Positions 28,639 through 36,313 of a stretch of DNA of 44,355 bases are shown here, in pieces. The notes under the pieces were generated by a model. The model was not told where the DNA came from and made no database searches. It saw only the letters and a program-made list of their open reading frames with translations. Positions within the stretch are counted from its first letter, which is position 1; every line of letters begins with the position of its first letter. Source of the stretch: Oscillospiraceae bacterium (lineage in GTDB: Bacteria > Bacillota > Clostridia > Oscillospirales > Acutalibacteraceae); NCBI GenBank assembly GCA_015066005.1, contig SVPF01000021.1:1-44355 (forward strand). Direction: 5' to 3'. The position numbers were made by a program, and so were the translations under genes.

Positions 28639-29496
28639 ATGACAAAAATTAAAAGTAAAAAGGGTACAATTAAAAAGTATTTAAGCATAGTGCTTGGGTG
28701 TATATTTGTTGGCTTTGCTATTGGTGTTTTTTATACGCCAAACAAGGTTGTCGGCGGGGGAGTATCGGGTATATCTACAATACTTTTTCACACCTTGGGG
28801 GTTCCTGTCGGTGTGTCTTTTGCGGTTATAAATATTCTTTTGCTTTTAATTTCGCTTAAAAAGCTTGGTAAAAGGTTTTTCTTTAACACCATTATCGGCA
28901 GTCTTTTAGTTTCTGTTTTTGCTGAAGTCTTTACACTTGTACCGCCAATTACCGAAAACGTGTTTTTGGCATCGGTTTTTGGGTCGGTTTTATACGGCTT
29001 TGGCATAGGACTCACCCTTGTCAGCGGCGCTTCAACAGGCGGTACCGACATTTTGGGCCGTCTTGTGCAGGCAAGCTTTCCTTACATAAAAATTGGCAAA
29101 TTACTTATGGTTATCGACGGTATAGTTATTGCAACCTCGCTTGTGCTTTTCCGTGAAATTGATTTGGCGCTTTACGGTATTATAGCGCTGTTTCTTGCTA
29201 CGGCGGCAATTGACTGGTTAATTCAAAGCCTTAACATTTCTAAGCTTGCGTTTATCGTTTCGGACAAGGGTCTTGAAATTTCACATAAGCTTACCTCGGT
29301 TTCGCCGCGCGGAGTAACAATTATCAACGCCAAGGGCGGTTACACAATGGACAACAAAACGGTGCTTATGTGCGCTTTGAAGGAAAACGAAATGGAAGAA
29401 TTCCAACGTCGTGTTTTGGAAATGGACAGCACAGCCTTTATAATTTTTTCGGAATCGCAACAAATAATCGGTAACGGGTTTAGAGTATATAAGTAA
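28639..29496 (+). CDS. YitT-family membrane protein (DUF161/DUF2179)
   Basis: 285 aa. Five or six membrane helices cover residues 12-195, with the family-typical YTPNKVVGGGVSGISTI and SGASTGGTDILGRL. A soluble DUF2179 domain of about 80 residues follows (RGVTIINAKGGYTM). Members are presumed transporters of unknown substrate. It follows the AraC gene by 27 nt and may be co-transcribed. Confidence 0.92.
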   Translation: MTKIKSKKGTIKKYLSIVLGCIFVGFAIGVFYTPNKVVGGGVSGISTILFHTLGVPVGVSFAVINILLLLISLKKLGKRFFFNTIIGSLLVSVFAEVFTLVPPITENVFLASVFGSVLYGFGIGLTLVSGASTGGTDILGRLVQASFPYIKIGKLLMVIDGIVIATSLVLFREIDLALYGIIALFLATAAIDWLIQSLNISKLAFIVSDKGLEISHKLTSVSPRGVTIINAKGGYTMDNKTVLMCALKENEMEEFQRRVLEMDSTAFIIFSESQQIIGNGFRVYK

Positions 29497-29499
29497 GCC

Positions 29500-29528
29500 T
29501 TGTGATTATATTTTTATTATGATATAAT
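29500..29528 (+). promoter_or_regulatory. Promoter before broken small membrane protein
   Basis: TTGTGA (29500-29505), a 17-nt spacer and TATAAT (29523-29528), starting right after the YitT stop. Confidence 0.6.
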
Positions 29529-29548
29529 AAAAGTTAGGTGTTGATATT

Positions 29549-29754
29549 GTGTTTAAAAATTATAAAGATTTATTATTTGCATATTTTGAATGTGAGGTTG
29601 AAAAAGCTTTAAGCCATTTCTACGGTTTTTATAAGGGTAATACTAAAAGTAAAAGGGCTTTGTTCTTTCGGGTATAGTTGTAGCTTGTGTAGTTGCTTTA
29701 ACTGTTTTGACGGGTATTTTTACCGTAAAAACAGTGTATATGCACGACTTTTGA
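29549..29754 (+). pseudogene. Small membrane protein gene broken by a frameshift
   Basis: A GTG at 29549 with TTAGGTG upstream opens 42 codons (MFKNYKDLLFAYFECEVEKA...) ending at TAG 29675-29677. In the frame one base back, codons from about 29665 continue as a membrane helix (SGIVVACVVALTVLTGIF) and end at TGA 29752. Joined, they give a protein of about 67 aa with one C-terminal helix. A promoter and terminator flank the gene, so it looks recently broken or the shift may be programmed. Family not recognised. Confidence 0.55.
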
Positions 29755-29796
29755 AGGCTATATTGACCCTATTGCTAATTGATTATATTGAATTTT

Positions 29797-29832
29797 AAAA
29801 GCTTCGGTTACGTATCGGGGCTTTTAATTTTT
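29797..29832 (+). terminator. Rho-independent terminator
   Basis: AAAAGCTTCG (29797-29806) pairs with CGGGGCTTTT (29816-29825) through 10 bp including two G-U pairs, with a 9-nt loop and then AATTTTT. It ends the small-protein transcript. Confidence 0.8.
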
Positions 29833-29848
29833 GTCATAGTAAATTATC

Positions 29849-29877
29849 TTGCAAGCTAAGAGCTAATATGCTATACT
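29849..29877 (+). promoter_or_regulatory. Extended -10 promoter of the Sel1-HEPN-like gene
   Basis: TTGCAA (29849-29854), a 17-nt spacer and TATACT (29872-29877) with TG one base upstream (extended -10). Transcription should start near 29884, giving a leader of about 300 nt before the gene at 30182. Confidence 0.65.
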
Positions 29878-29894
29878 CATTTTATAAAGCATTA

Positions 29895-30168
29895 GGGTAG
29901 AGCGAATAATACGAACCCGCATCAAAGTGGCTTATTTCGGCGCTTTTTACCCAATCCGTTCCTGTAAGGCGACAGCCTTACTGCACCCTTATTGAATAAA
30001 AATCACTCCATATATTCTCCCTTTGAGGTCAAAGCTTTTAAAAAGAGCGGATTTTTATTCAGACAAGGTACAAAACGCGGTTAATCCTAACGGATTAACG
30101 AGTATGTTAACAAAGTACGAGTGTAAATCCGACTTTTAAAAACGGAGTTGGGATTATTCACTCTACCC
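29895..30168 (+). promoter_or_regulatory. Long structured 5' leader closed by a 16-bp stem
   Basis: GGGTAGAGCGAATAAT (29895-29910) pairs with ATTATTCACTCTACCC (30153-30168), 15 of 16 positions complementary. Inside are hairpins GTAAGGC/GCCTTAC (29964-29981, GACA loop), TGAATAAAAATC/GATTTTTATTCA (29993-30004 with 30050-30061) and GTTAATCC/GGATTAAC (30080-30099). The closing stem ends at 30168, directly before the AAGGGGG ribosome site (30169-30175). No ORF lies inside. It could be a cis-regulatory RNA, a processed small RNA or a MITE-like insertion; no known riboswitch class was recognised. Confidence 0.6.
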
Positions 30169-30181
30169 AAGGGGGATGTTT

Positions 30182-32656
30182 ATGTTTTCTCACGAACTAT
30201 TAGAAAAAGCTAAAAATGGTGATATGCTTGCGCAATATCAGCTTGCCTGCGCTTATAAGGATGGCAAGGGAACCGAAAAAAATGAAAAAGAAGCGTTTAA
30301 GTGGTATATGGAATCCGCAAAGCAGGGTTATCCCGATGCACAGGCTTATGTCGGTTATTTTTACCGCTGGGGCAAGGGTGTTAAGGAAAACGATAATGAA
30401 TCGGTAAAGTGGTACACTATAGCTTATAAAAACGGGTGTGCCTGGGGCGCCAGAAACCTTGCTTATTTTTATAAGTGGGGCCGTCAGGTTAAAAAAGACC
30501 TTAATAAAGCCTTTGAGCTTTTTACCTTTGCCTCTGAAAACGGTGACCGCGAGGCAATCTACCGTCTGGGCTTTTGTTATAAAAATGGCCACGGTGTTGA
30601 AAAGAATTTAGCCACCGCCTTTAAAATGTTTGAAAACGCCGCCGCAAGAGGATATAACGATGCTTCCTACGAGCTTGGCTTTTTTTACAGGGACGGTTTG
30701 TCGGTAGAAAAAGACCTTACAAAAGCCTTTGAATGCTTTATGAAGGCCGCCGAGGGTGGCAGTGCGGAGGCAATGTATCAGGTTGGTTATTATTATAAGT
30801 ACGGCAAGGGCGTAGAAGCCAACGCCGAAGAATCAATTAAATGGTTTAAAAAGGCAATTGATAAAGGCGATTTAGATTCTTGCTATTCGCTTGGCAGAAC
30901 CTATAAGGACGGCATTGGTGTGCCTAAGGATATGAAGGAAGCCTTTAAATATTTTATGCTTGGCGCTTTAAAAAACCATGCAAGTTGCCAAAACACAATT
31001 GGTATTTATCACGAATACGGCTATGGCGGGTTAGAGGCTAAAAATTATGTTGAAGCGGCGCGTTGGTATAAGTCTGCTACCGAGCTTGGACATGATATAG
31101 CACCATGCAATTTGGCGCTTATTTATGAATATGGCCGCAAAATAGAGCAAAATTATAGTGAGGCTATGCGCCTTTATCAGCTATCAGCCGAAAGGGGATA
31201 TACTAATGCATTTTATCGCATTGGTAGAATGTACAGGTATGGCTATGGTGTTGAAAAGACCGATGTTAAAGCCTTAGAATATTTTCAAATTGCCGCAGAT
31301 AAGGGACATGCCACCTCGCAATATGAGGTGGGACGTCACTACCGTTACGGCTGGGGTGTCGAAAAGGATATAAATAGGGCTGTTAAGTTTTATACCTTAG
31401 CCGCTGATAACGGCAATACTGATGCGATATATTATTTGGCGGATATGTATTATAAAGGTAATGATATACCTCAGGATTATGAAAAAGCGCTTTATTATTT
31501 TGAAAAAGGTGCAAGCTTAAACGATGGCGCTTGCCTTAATTCGCTTGCCATAATTTACGGCGTCGGCAAGGCTGTTGAAAAGAACATTGAAAAGTCAATA
31601 GATCTGTTCCACAAGGCCGTGGAAGCCGGTAATAAATATGCCATGTATAACCTTGGTTGTCGTTATTTTTCGGGTAACGTTATTGAACGAGATATTGATG
31701 AAGCAATACGCCTTTTGAATATGGCGGTTGAAAAGAATTACGGTGACGCCGCATATAAAATGGGCACCATTTATATGAACGGTGAAAATGGCGTAGAAAT
31801 TGATATTAACAAGGCTTATAACTATTTTCTAAAAGCAAAGGAATGCGGTTATGAATGTGATTTTCCGCTCTCCTTCACCGAAAAGTCGCTTAACATTACA
31901 CCGTCTACTGCTGACGATATGCGAAAATACGCACACGAAATGCGCAATTTGGACGTCTACACGGTTGAAAAGGTTGAAATGGACCTTAAGGCCGATTTTG
32001 GCGATTATTGGAACATTTTAGCACCGGAATCGCAGGTGTGCCTTATTACAGGTCTTACGGTTTATCTTGACTTCTTTAACAAGTACGGCGACAACCGCAA
32101 AATTGACTATTCATCATCCATAACACAGCTTTGCAAGGCTATGGAAATTTTGTCCTACAACCTTTTCAGAACAAAGTATGTAAAATATCTTGTGGATAAC
32201 GAAATACCGCCCGAAAGGCATACAAACGTTAATGGTATGGCAGTAAAAACCAGGGACGGCAGGGCGTTTTACCCTGAAGAATCCTCTGGCTTTACCTTAG
32301 GAAGTGTGCCCCGTGTAATAATACATAATTACAGTAGTGACCACACCGAAACGGGAAATAAGAAAAAATCTATTTCTGACGATTTTTTGGATTACTGCCA
32401 AAACGTGTTGTTCAAGGGCAGCTTTAAAGACCAAAAGGAATTAACCGAATATTTAAGGGATTTCGTTAATGGTGTTGAGGATATAATTCTTATCCGCAAC
32501 CCATCCACACACGATGAGGTAATGGATATTATCCGTGTGGAAGCCTGCGGCGACCTGCTTTTAAAGGTTAAAAAGATGATTTATCACCTTTTGGAAAAAA
32601 TAAACTTAACCGAGCTTGAAAAGAAAAGCTATAAAGTGAAAAATAAAAAGTCCTGA
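30182..32656 (+). CDS. Sel1-repeat protein with C-terminal HEPN-like domain
   Basis: 824 aa. ATG 30182 is chosen because AAGGGGG ends 6 nt upstream; ATG 30176 is too close. Residues about 12-552 are fifteen 36-residue Sel1-like repeats (pattern A.Y.LG..Y..G.GVEKD...A...Y..AA..G). The C-terminal 240 residues are helical and contain LIRNPSTHDEVM, an RX4H motif (Arg772, His777) of the kind used by HEPN ribonucleases and scaffold domains. Sel1 repeats usually bind proteins. There is no signal peptide, so it is cytoplasmic. Flanked by a structured leader and an inverted-repeat element, it is a candidate for a defence, toxin or stress-response RNase; this is inference. It ends KNKKS inside the left end of element 1. 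Confidence 0.85.
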   Translation: MFSHELLEKAKNGDMLAQYQLACAYKDGKGTEKNEKEAFKWYMESAKQGYPDAQAYVGYFYRWGKGVKENDNESVKWYTIAYKNGCAWGARNLAYFYKWGRQVKKDLNKAFELFTFASENGDREAIYRLGFCYKNGHGVEKNLATAFKMFENAAARGYNDASYELGFFYRDGLSVEKDLTKAFECFMKAAEGGSAEAMYQVGYYYKYGKGVEANAEESIKWFKKAIDKGDLDSCYSLGRTYKDGIGVPKDMKEAFKYFMLGALKNHASCQNTIGIYHEYGYGGLEAKNYVEAARWYKSATELGHDIAPCNLALIYEYGRKIEQNYSEAMRLYQLSAERGYTNAFYRIGRMYRYGYGVEKTDVKALEYFQIAADKGHATSQYEVGRHYRYGWGVEKDINRAVKFYTLAADNGNTDAIYYLADMYYKGNDIPQDYEKALYYFEKGASLNDGACLNSLAIIYGVGKAVEKNIEKSIDLFHKAVEAGNKYAMYNLGCRYFSGNVIERDIDEAIRLLNMAVEKNYGDAAYKMGTIYMNGENGVEIDINKAYNYFLKAKECGYECDFPLSFTEKSLNITPSTADDMRKYAHEMRNLDVYTVEKVEMDLKADFGDYWNILAPESQVCLITGLTVYLDFFNKYGDNRKIDYSSSITQLCKAMEILSYNLFRTKYVKYLVDNEIPPERHTNVNGMAVKTRDGRAFYPEESSGFTLGSVPRVIIHNYSSDHTETGNKKKSISDDFLDYCQNVLFKGSFKDQKELTEYLRDFVNGVEDIILIRNPSTHDEVMDIIRVEACGDLLLKVKKMIYHLLEKINLTELEKKSYKVKNKKS

Positions 32657-32661
32657 CTTTA

Positions 32662-32696
32662 GGCGTTGTACCCGTAAGGATACAACGCCAGTTTTA
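32662..32696 (+). terminator. Hairpin after the Sel1-HEPN-like gene
   Basis: GGCGTTGTA (32662-32670) pairs with TACAACGCC (32681-32689), 9 bp, followed by AGTTTTATT. It is probably the terminator of the upstream gene, although it also forms part of the element 1 left end. Confidence 0.6.
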
Positions 32697-32862
32697 TTCG
32701 CCTTGCGGCGAGTTATATTGCTTCGCAGTTATATTCGGCTACCGCCGAGTGATATTGCCTTCGGCAGTTTATTGGCGAATAAAATATCACTGAAACCGCA
32801 GGTTTCAATAACACTTTGCCGTTAGGCAAAATATCACCGTGAGACCTGTCTCACAATATCAC
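32692..32862. repeat. Array of small unlike hairpins joined by AATATCAC-type linkers
   Basis: Seven mini-hairpins of different sequence lie in tandem: TCGCC/GGCGA, TGC/GCA, TCGGC/GCCGA, TGCC/GGCA, TGAAACC/GGTTTCA (32791-32807), TTTGCC/GGCAAA (32815-32830) and GTGAGA/TCTCAC (32839-32854). Linkers are AGTTATATT or AGTGATATT in the left half and AATATCAC or AATAACAC in the right half, which are reverse complements. The left part is also enclosed by a perfect 11-bp pair, TTTTATTCGCC (32692-32702) with GGCGAATAAAA (32774-32784). Stems differ but linkers are kept. Confidence 0.7.
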
Positions 32863-32890
32863 TATTAAAATATTTTCTCTTGAGATAGTA

Positions 32891-33000
32891 AAACGGATGT
32901 GCAGAAATTCTACACATCCGTTTAATATTTGTCTCATACCGTAGCAAGCAGGGAAAATGTACGGCACATTTCCCAATCTTTAGGAGAACCTAAAACCCGT
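32891..33000. repeat. Three-hairpin conserved block, copy A
   Basis: Hairpin 1 is AAACGGATGTG/CACATCCGTTT (32891-32923). The 65-nt block 32935-32999 then holds hairpin 2 (GGGAAAATGT with ACATTTCCC) and hairpin 3 (TTTAGG AGAA CCTAAA). About 83% of the 65-nt block is identical to copy B at 39975-40039, in the same orientation. Both copies lie just 3' of a minus-strand orphan gene (11 nt here). Confidence 0.75.
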
Positions 33001-33010
33001 TATAATCATT

Positions 33011-33268
33011 TTATCTCTCTGATTGAATAATGATTTCATCTTTTTCAAAAAATTCAATAATTCTTTTGCGTGAAAATGGCCAGTTTTCTTCTTGCACAAA
33101 ACTATCTTCAAAGAAAAAAATTATTTCATCACAGGACATAGGCTCAAGATTTGTTATATACTTTTCATAATACTCATCCTGAATTTCTTCCCAACAGGAA
33201 TATTCTTTTTTACTCAGTAACATGCCATCATTCAAATAAATAATAACTGCTTTATTTCCCACACTCAA
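33011..33268 (-). CDS. Hypothetical acidic protein of element 1
   Basis: 85 aa, family not recognised. TTG start at 33268 is used because GTGAGG lies 5 nt upstream; a GTG two codons later is the alternative. It is acidic and aromatic-rich (EEIQDEYYEKYI, EIIFFFED), with no membrane helix and no signal peptide, so probably a small soluble cytoplasmic protein. A TATAAT on the minus strand (plus-strand 33304-33309) is a likely -10. Its stop lies 11 nt from the conserved three-hairpin block. The position matches that of the 221-aa gene in element 2, but the proteins are unrelated, as expected for cargo genes. Confidence 0.6.
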   Translation of the reverse strand: MSVGNKAVIIYLNDGMLLSKKEYSCWEEIQDEYYEKYITNLEPMSCDEIIFFFEDSFVQEENWPFSRKRIIEFFEKDEIIIQSER

Positions 33269-33342
33269 AAAACCTCACAAATTCATATTTATCGTTTCGT
33301 TGTATTATATCATAATTCAACCGACTTTTAAAGAGAATATTT

Positions 33343-33375
33343 AAAAATGCCCGTGATTCCGGAAAATCACGGGCA
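33343..33375 (-). terminator. Terminator, minus strand, after SulP gene
   Basis: TGCCCGTGATT (33348-33358) pairs with AATCACGGGCA (33365-33375), 11 bp with a CCGGAA loop. The minus strand continues with TTTTTAA. It lies 43 nt past the SulP stop and inside element 1. Confidence 0.85.
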
Positions 33376-33418
33376 AAATTCGTTTTTGAAAACTTTCCTT
33401 TATAGTACGACTCGTATG

Positions 33419-34675
33419 TCAGGACTTTTTTGTTATCAATTTCTTTATTAAAACAAACAAATAATGCATTACCATACCTACTGCAATTGCAACTACAAGG
33501 TCGAAAACTACGGTTAAAACACAGGTGGTTACAAGCACTAAAATGTCGGTTATGTGGGAGGTTTTAATAATGTGAACAAATTCACGCCATTCACTCATAT
33601 TATAAGCCACAACAAACAAAATTGCGGCAATAGCAGGCATTGGAATAAGCGCGGCGTAGGGCATAAGCACTACTAAAATAAGCAATAAAACAATTGCGTG
33701 AACAATGCCTGAAATGGGGGACTGACCGCCGTTTTTAACGTTTGCCGCTGTTCTTGCAATAGCGCCCGTTGCAGGAATACCGCCAAACAGTGCCGAGCAA
33801 ATGTTACCCGCACCTTGCGCAATAAGCTCGGTATTGGAATTGTGCTTATCGTTTATCATACCGTCCGACACAACGCAGGATAAAAGCGATTCAATAGCCG
33901 CCAAAGCAGCAATTGTAAAGGCGTTTGGAAGCATTTTTATAAATAAATCAAAATTCGGCAAAGCAAATTTTGGAAGGCTGGAGGATACGGTATAAAGTGA
34001 GCCGATGGTGTTAACCTTCATACCTAAAAGTGCTACGAGGACTGCCGAAACAATTACAGCAATAAGTGACGGTGGAATTTTGTTTATGTATTTAATTTTG
34101 GGCCAAACAATTAAAATTGCAAGTGAAATTGCACCAATTAAAACCGCCTGCCAATTTATTGTGCCAATGGTTTTTACAACCTCAATTAGCTTTTCAAGGG
34201 TTTCAATGGGGGAATGGGTAAAGGTAAGGCCGGCAAAGTCCTTAACCTGACCGATTAAAAGGGTAAGCGCAATACCGCCCGTAAAGCCAACCGTTATTGT
34301 GTGGGGTATAAACTTAATAAGCTTTCCAAGCCTTAAAAGGCCCATTAAAATTAAAATAATACCTGCGGTTACGGTTGCCATTGCAAGCCCTTCAAGACCG
34401 TTTGTCGCCACAATGCCTGCAACAATGGTTGCAAAGGCGGCTGTCGGGCCCGAAATTTGCACACGGCTGCCACCCAAAAGTGCAATAACAAAGCCCGCAA
34501 CAATGGCGGTGTAAAGGCCCTGCTCGGGTTTAACCCCCGAAGCAAGTGCAAGCGCAATTGAAAGGGGCAGGGCAATAATTGCAACAATAATACCTGCAAT
34601 AATATCGTTTATAAGCTTTTGCTTTGTGTAACCCTTCATGCTTTCAATAAGCTTTGGGTAAAAAATATTTTTCAT
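33419..34675 (-). CDS. SulP-family anion transporter lacking a STAS domain
   Basis: 418 aa. About ten to twelve membrane helices carry the SulP signatures (ALPLSIALALASGVKPEQGLY, GGSRVQISGPTAAF, ARTAANVKNGGQSPISG). Members move sulfate, bicarbonate or dicarboxylates in exchange with protons, sodium or other anions. Most SulP proteins have about 550 aa with a cytoplasmic C-terminal STAS domain; this one stops right after the last helix (VLIKKLITKKS). Its last codons (AAA AAG TCC TGA) lie inside the right inverted repeat of element 1, so the STAS domain may have been cut off by insertion. AGGGGA precedes the ATG. Confidence 0.9.
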   Translation of the reverse strand: MKNIFYPKLIESMKGYTKQKLINDIIAGIIVAIIALPLSIALALASGVKPEQGLYTAIVAGFVIALLGGSRVQISGPTAAFATIVAGIVATNGLEGLAMATVTAGIILILMGLLRLGKLIKFIPHTITVGFTGGIALTLLIGQVKDFAGLTFTHSPIETLEKLIEVVKTIGTINWQAVLIGAISLAILIVWPKIKYINKIPPSLIAVIVSAVLVALLGMKVNTIGSLYTVSSSLPKFALPNFDLFIKMLPNAFTIAALAAIESLLSCVVSDGMINDKHNSNTELIAQGAGNICSALFGGIPATGAIARTAANVKNGGQSPISGIVHAIVLLLILVVLMPYAALIPMPAIAAILFVVAYNMSEWREFVHIIKTSHITDILVLVTTCVLTVVFDLVVAIAVGMVMHYLFVLIKKLITKKS

Positions 34676-34686
34676 AATTATCCCCT

Positions 34687-34715
34687 TAAAAAGCCCCCTA
34701 CCGTAAGGTAAGGGG
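34687..34715 (-). terminator. Terminator, minus strand, after ddh
   Basis: CCCCCTACC (34694-34702) and GGTAAGGGG (34707-34715) form a GTAA-loop hairpin with one mismatch. The minus strand then reads CTTTTT. Confidence 0.8.
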
Positions 34716-34723
34716 AAATTTTA

Positions 34724-35707
34724 TTAAAGTAAATTCTTGCGAAGCTCTTCAGCACTTTTTTCCGATAAAAGCACAGGCGGAATGTCAAATACAGTCTTAC
34801 AACCGCAGTCGCCTTGCTTATTTAAGCGGTATGCAGCACGAGCATAGGCTACCAATACGCTTGAAGTAAATTCGGGGTTAGAATCAAGCTTTAGGCTGTA
34901 TTCAATAATATGTGTGTTTTCGTTTTCCCAGCCTGTTTTACCGCTTCTTATAACCGTGCCGCCGTGTGGAAGGGCGCTGTGCTCGCGCTTCATTTCCTCC
35001 ATTGTTATAAAATGCACGGTGGTGTCATAATCAGCAAAGTAATTTGGCATTTCTTTAATTTGCTTTTCGATAAGTGTCTTGTCAGCGTTATCATCGGCTA
35101 CCACAAAGCAAACGCGGGTGTGCTTTTGGCGGGTGGAAAGAGTGGGGTTTTCGCCGTTTCTTACAGCATTTACAGCACTTTCAACAGGTACTGTATACTG
35201 GCGGGCATCAATAACACCGTCAATACGTCTTATGGCATCGGAATGGCCTTGGCTTACGCCCTTGCCCCAAAAGGTATAATCCTTACCGTTTGGCAAAACG
35301 GTGTTTGCATAAAGGCGGTTAAGGGAAAACATACCGGGATCCCATCCAACTGAAATAATGCCGATTTTACCGCCTGTTAAAGCGTTTTTATTAACATTTT
35401 CAAAATGGTCGGGAATTTTGGCGTGGGTGTCAAAGCTGTCAATAACGTTAAAGTATTTAGCATATTCGGGGGTTTGTACGGGTAAATCAGTAGCACTGCC
35501 GCCGCAAATAATTAAAACATCAATTTCGTTTTGTTTGTTTATAAGCTCATCAATGTGGCAAACCTTAGCCGATTCGGTCAAAATTTTTACCGTTTCGGGT
35601 GCACGGCGGGTAAACACGTAAGAAAGCTTCATATCGCTTGTGTTTTTAATTGCGCATTCAACACCGCGACCTAAGTTGCCATATCCTAAAATTGCTATAT
35701 TTATCAT
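34724..35707 (-). CDS. ddh: meso-Diaminopimelate D-dehydrogenase
   Basis: 327 aa, the normal length. The N-terminal NADP-binding motif IAILGYGNLGRGVECAI is followed by VISVGWDPGMFSL-type and FWGKGVSQGHSDAIRRI stretches typical of this enzyme. It makes meso-diaminopimelate from tetrahydrodipicolinate, ammonia and NADPH in one step, supplying lysine and cell-wall peptide cross-links. Cytoplasmic. GGAAGTGA precedes the ATG. It has its own promoter and terminator and so is monocistronic. Confidence 0.95.
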   Translation of the reverse strand: MINIAILGYGNLGRGVECAIKNTSDMKLSYVFTRRAPETVKILTESAKVCHIDELINKQNEIDVLIICGGSATDLPVQTPEYAKYFNVIDSFDTHAKIPDHFENVNKNALTGGKIGIISVGWDPGMFSLNRLYANTVLPNGKDYTFWGKGVSQGHSDAIRRIDGVIDARQYTVPVESAVNAVRNGENPTLSTRQKHTRVCFVVADDNADKTLIEKQIKEMPNYFADYDTTVHFITMEEMKREHSALPHGGTVIRSGKTGWENENTHIIEYSLKLDSNPEFTSSVLVAYARAAYRLNKQGDCGCKTVFDIPPVLLSEKSAEELRKNLL

Positions 35708-35727
35708 AAAATCACTTCCAATGGTAA

Positions 35728-35756
35728 ATTATATTATAAATATAACACACTGTCAA
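35728..35756 (-). promoter_or_regulatory. Promoter of ddh
   Basis: The minus strand reads TTGACA (plus 35751-35756), a 17-nt spacer and TATAAT (plus 35728-35733). The -35 overlaps the stop codon of the upstream ATPase gene. The leader is about 15 nt, with no room for a lysine riboswitch. Confidence 0.85.
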
Positions 35757-36313
35757 TTATTTATTTCAACTTTTTTTGCACCCAAAAGCTCGGCCTCCTC
35801 GGGATTATGGGTTATAAGAATAACGGTTTTATCCTTGGTAAGTGCATTTATTTTATCGACTGCCGACTGTAAATTCTTTTCATCAATGCCGTTAAAGGCT
35901 TCGTCTAAAATAAGTAAATCAAAAGGGACCGATAACGCCCTTGCAATTGCGGCTCTTCTCTTCATACCGCCCGAAAGGGAGGCAGGGTATAGGTCCTTGG
36001 TTTCACCAATGCCCAGTGCGGTGAGGATTTCGCTTGCCAAGGCTTCATTACCGCCCACAAGGGTAATGTTTTGCATTACGGTGTAAAAGGGCAAAAGGCG
36101 GTTTTCCTGAAATACAACCGAAGGGGTTATATTTGCTTCAATTTGCCCCTTTTGCGCCTTTAAAAGCCCTAAAATAAGCTTAATAAGTGTGGTTTTACCA
36201 CAGCCCGACGGCCCCGAAAGCCAAATTTTTTCCCCCTTTTTAATTTCAAGCGAAAAGTTGTTAAATACCTCTTTTTCACCGTATGAAAAGGTCAAATTAC
36301 TTATTTTCAGCAT
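35753..36313 (-). CDS. ABC transporter ATPase (nitrate/sulfonate/taurine type)
   Basis: 186 aa. ATG 36313 is chosen because GAGGAGG lies 7 nt upstream; a TTG two codons earlier is poorly spaced. It has Walker A GPSGCGKTT, signature LSGGMKRR, Walker B LLILDEAFNG and the switch His in VILITHNPEEA. It is about 50-60 residues shorter than usual SsuB/TauB proteins, ending soon after the H-loop. It energises the permease whose gene end it overlaps by 17 nt. Confidence 0.92.
   Translation of the reverse strand: MLKISNLTFSYGEKEVFNNFSLEIKKGEKIWLSGPSGCGKTTLIKLILGLLKAQKGQIEANITPSVVFQENRLLPFYTVMQNITLVGGNEALASEILTALGIGETKDLYPASLSGGMKRRAAIARALSVPFDLLILDEAFNGIDEKNLQSAVDKINALTKDKTVILITHNPEEAELLGAKKVEINN

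Larger units (their letters stand above)
32645..33430. mobile_element. Inverted-repeat-bounded element 1
   Basis: AAAAAGTCCTGAC (32645-32657) is repeated inverted as GTCAGGACTTTTT (33418-33430), 13/13. Inside are a hairpin, a hairpin array, a three-hairpin block, a minus-strand orphan gene with its own promoter, and a terminator. The ends match those of element 2 (39891-40845): the right end here, read inward, matches the left end there in 31 of 39 ungapped positions. No transposase and no clear target duplication are seen. The element covers the stop codons of both neighbouring convergent genes. Confidence 0.5.

Noticed and set aside
29895-30168. Plain MITE between YitT and Sel1 genes
   Set aside because: Not excluded, but the repeats lie inside a transcribed leader, end exactly at the ribosome site, have no visible target duplication and no second copy in the window, so a leader RNA is preferred.
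32692-32862. CRISPR array
   Set aside because: Repeats of 24-37 nt are absent; the constant parts are 7-9-nt linkers and the variable parts are self-complementary. No cas genes are nearby.
32935-33000. Integron attC site
   Set aside because: The block follows a single gene as attC would, but the core GTTRRRY and RYYYAAC boxes could not be found and no integrase is in the window.
34910-35353. 147-aa plus-strand ORF
   Set aside because: It is antisense to ddh, without promoter or ribosome site.
35708-35727. Lysine riboswitch before ddh
   Set aside because: The promoter is only about 20 nt from the start codon, leaving no room for an aptamer.
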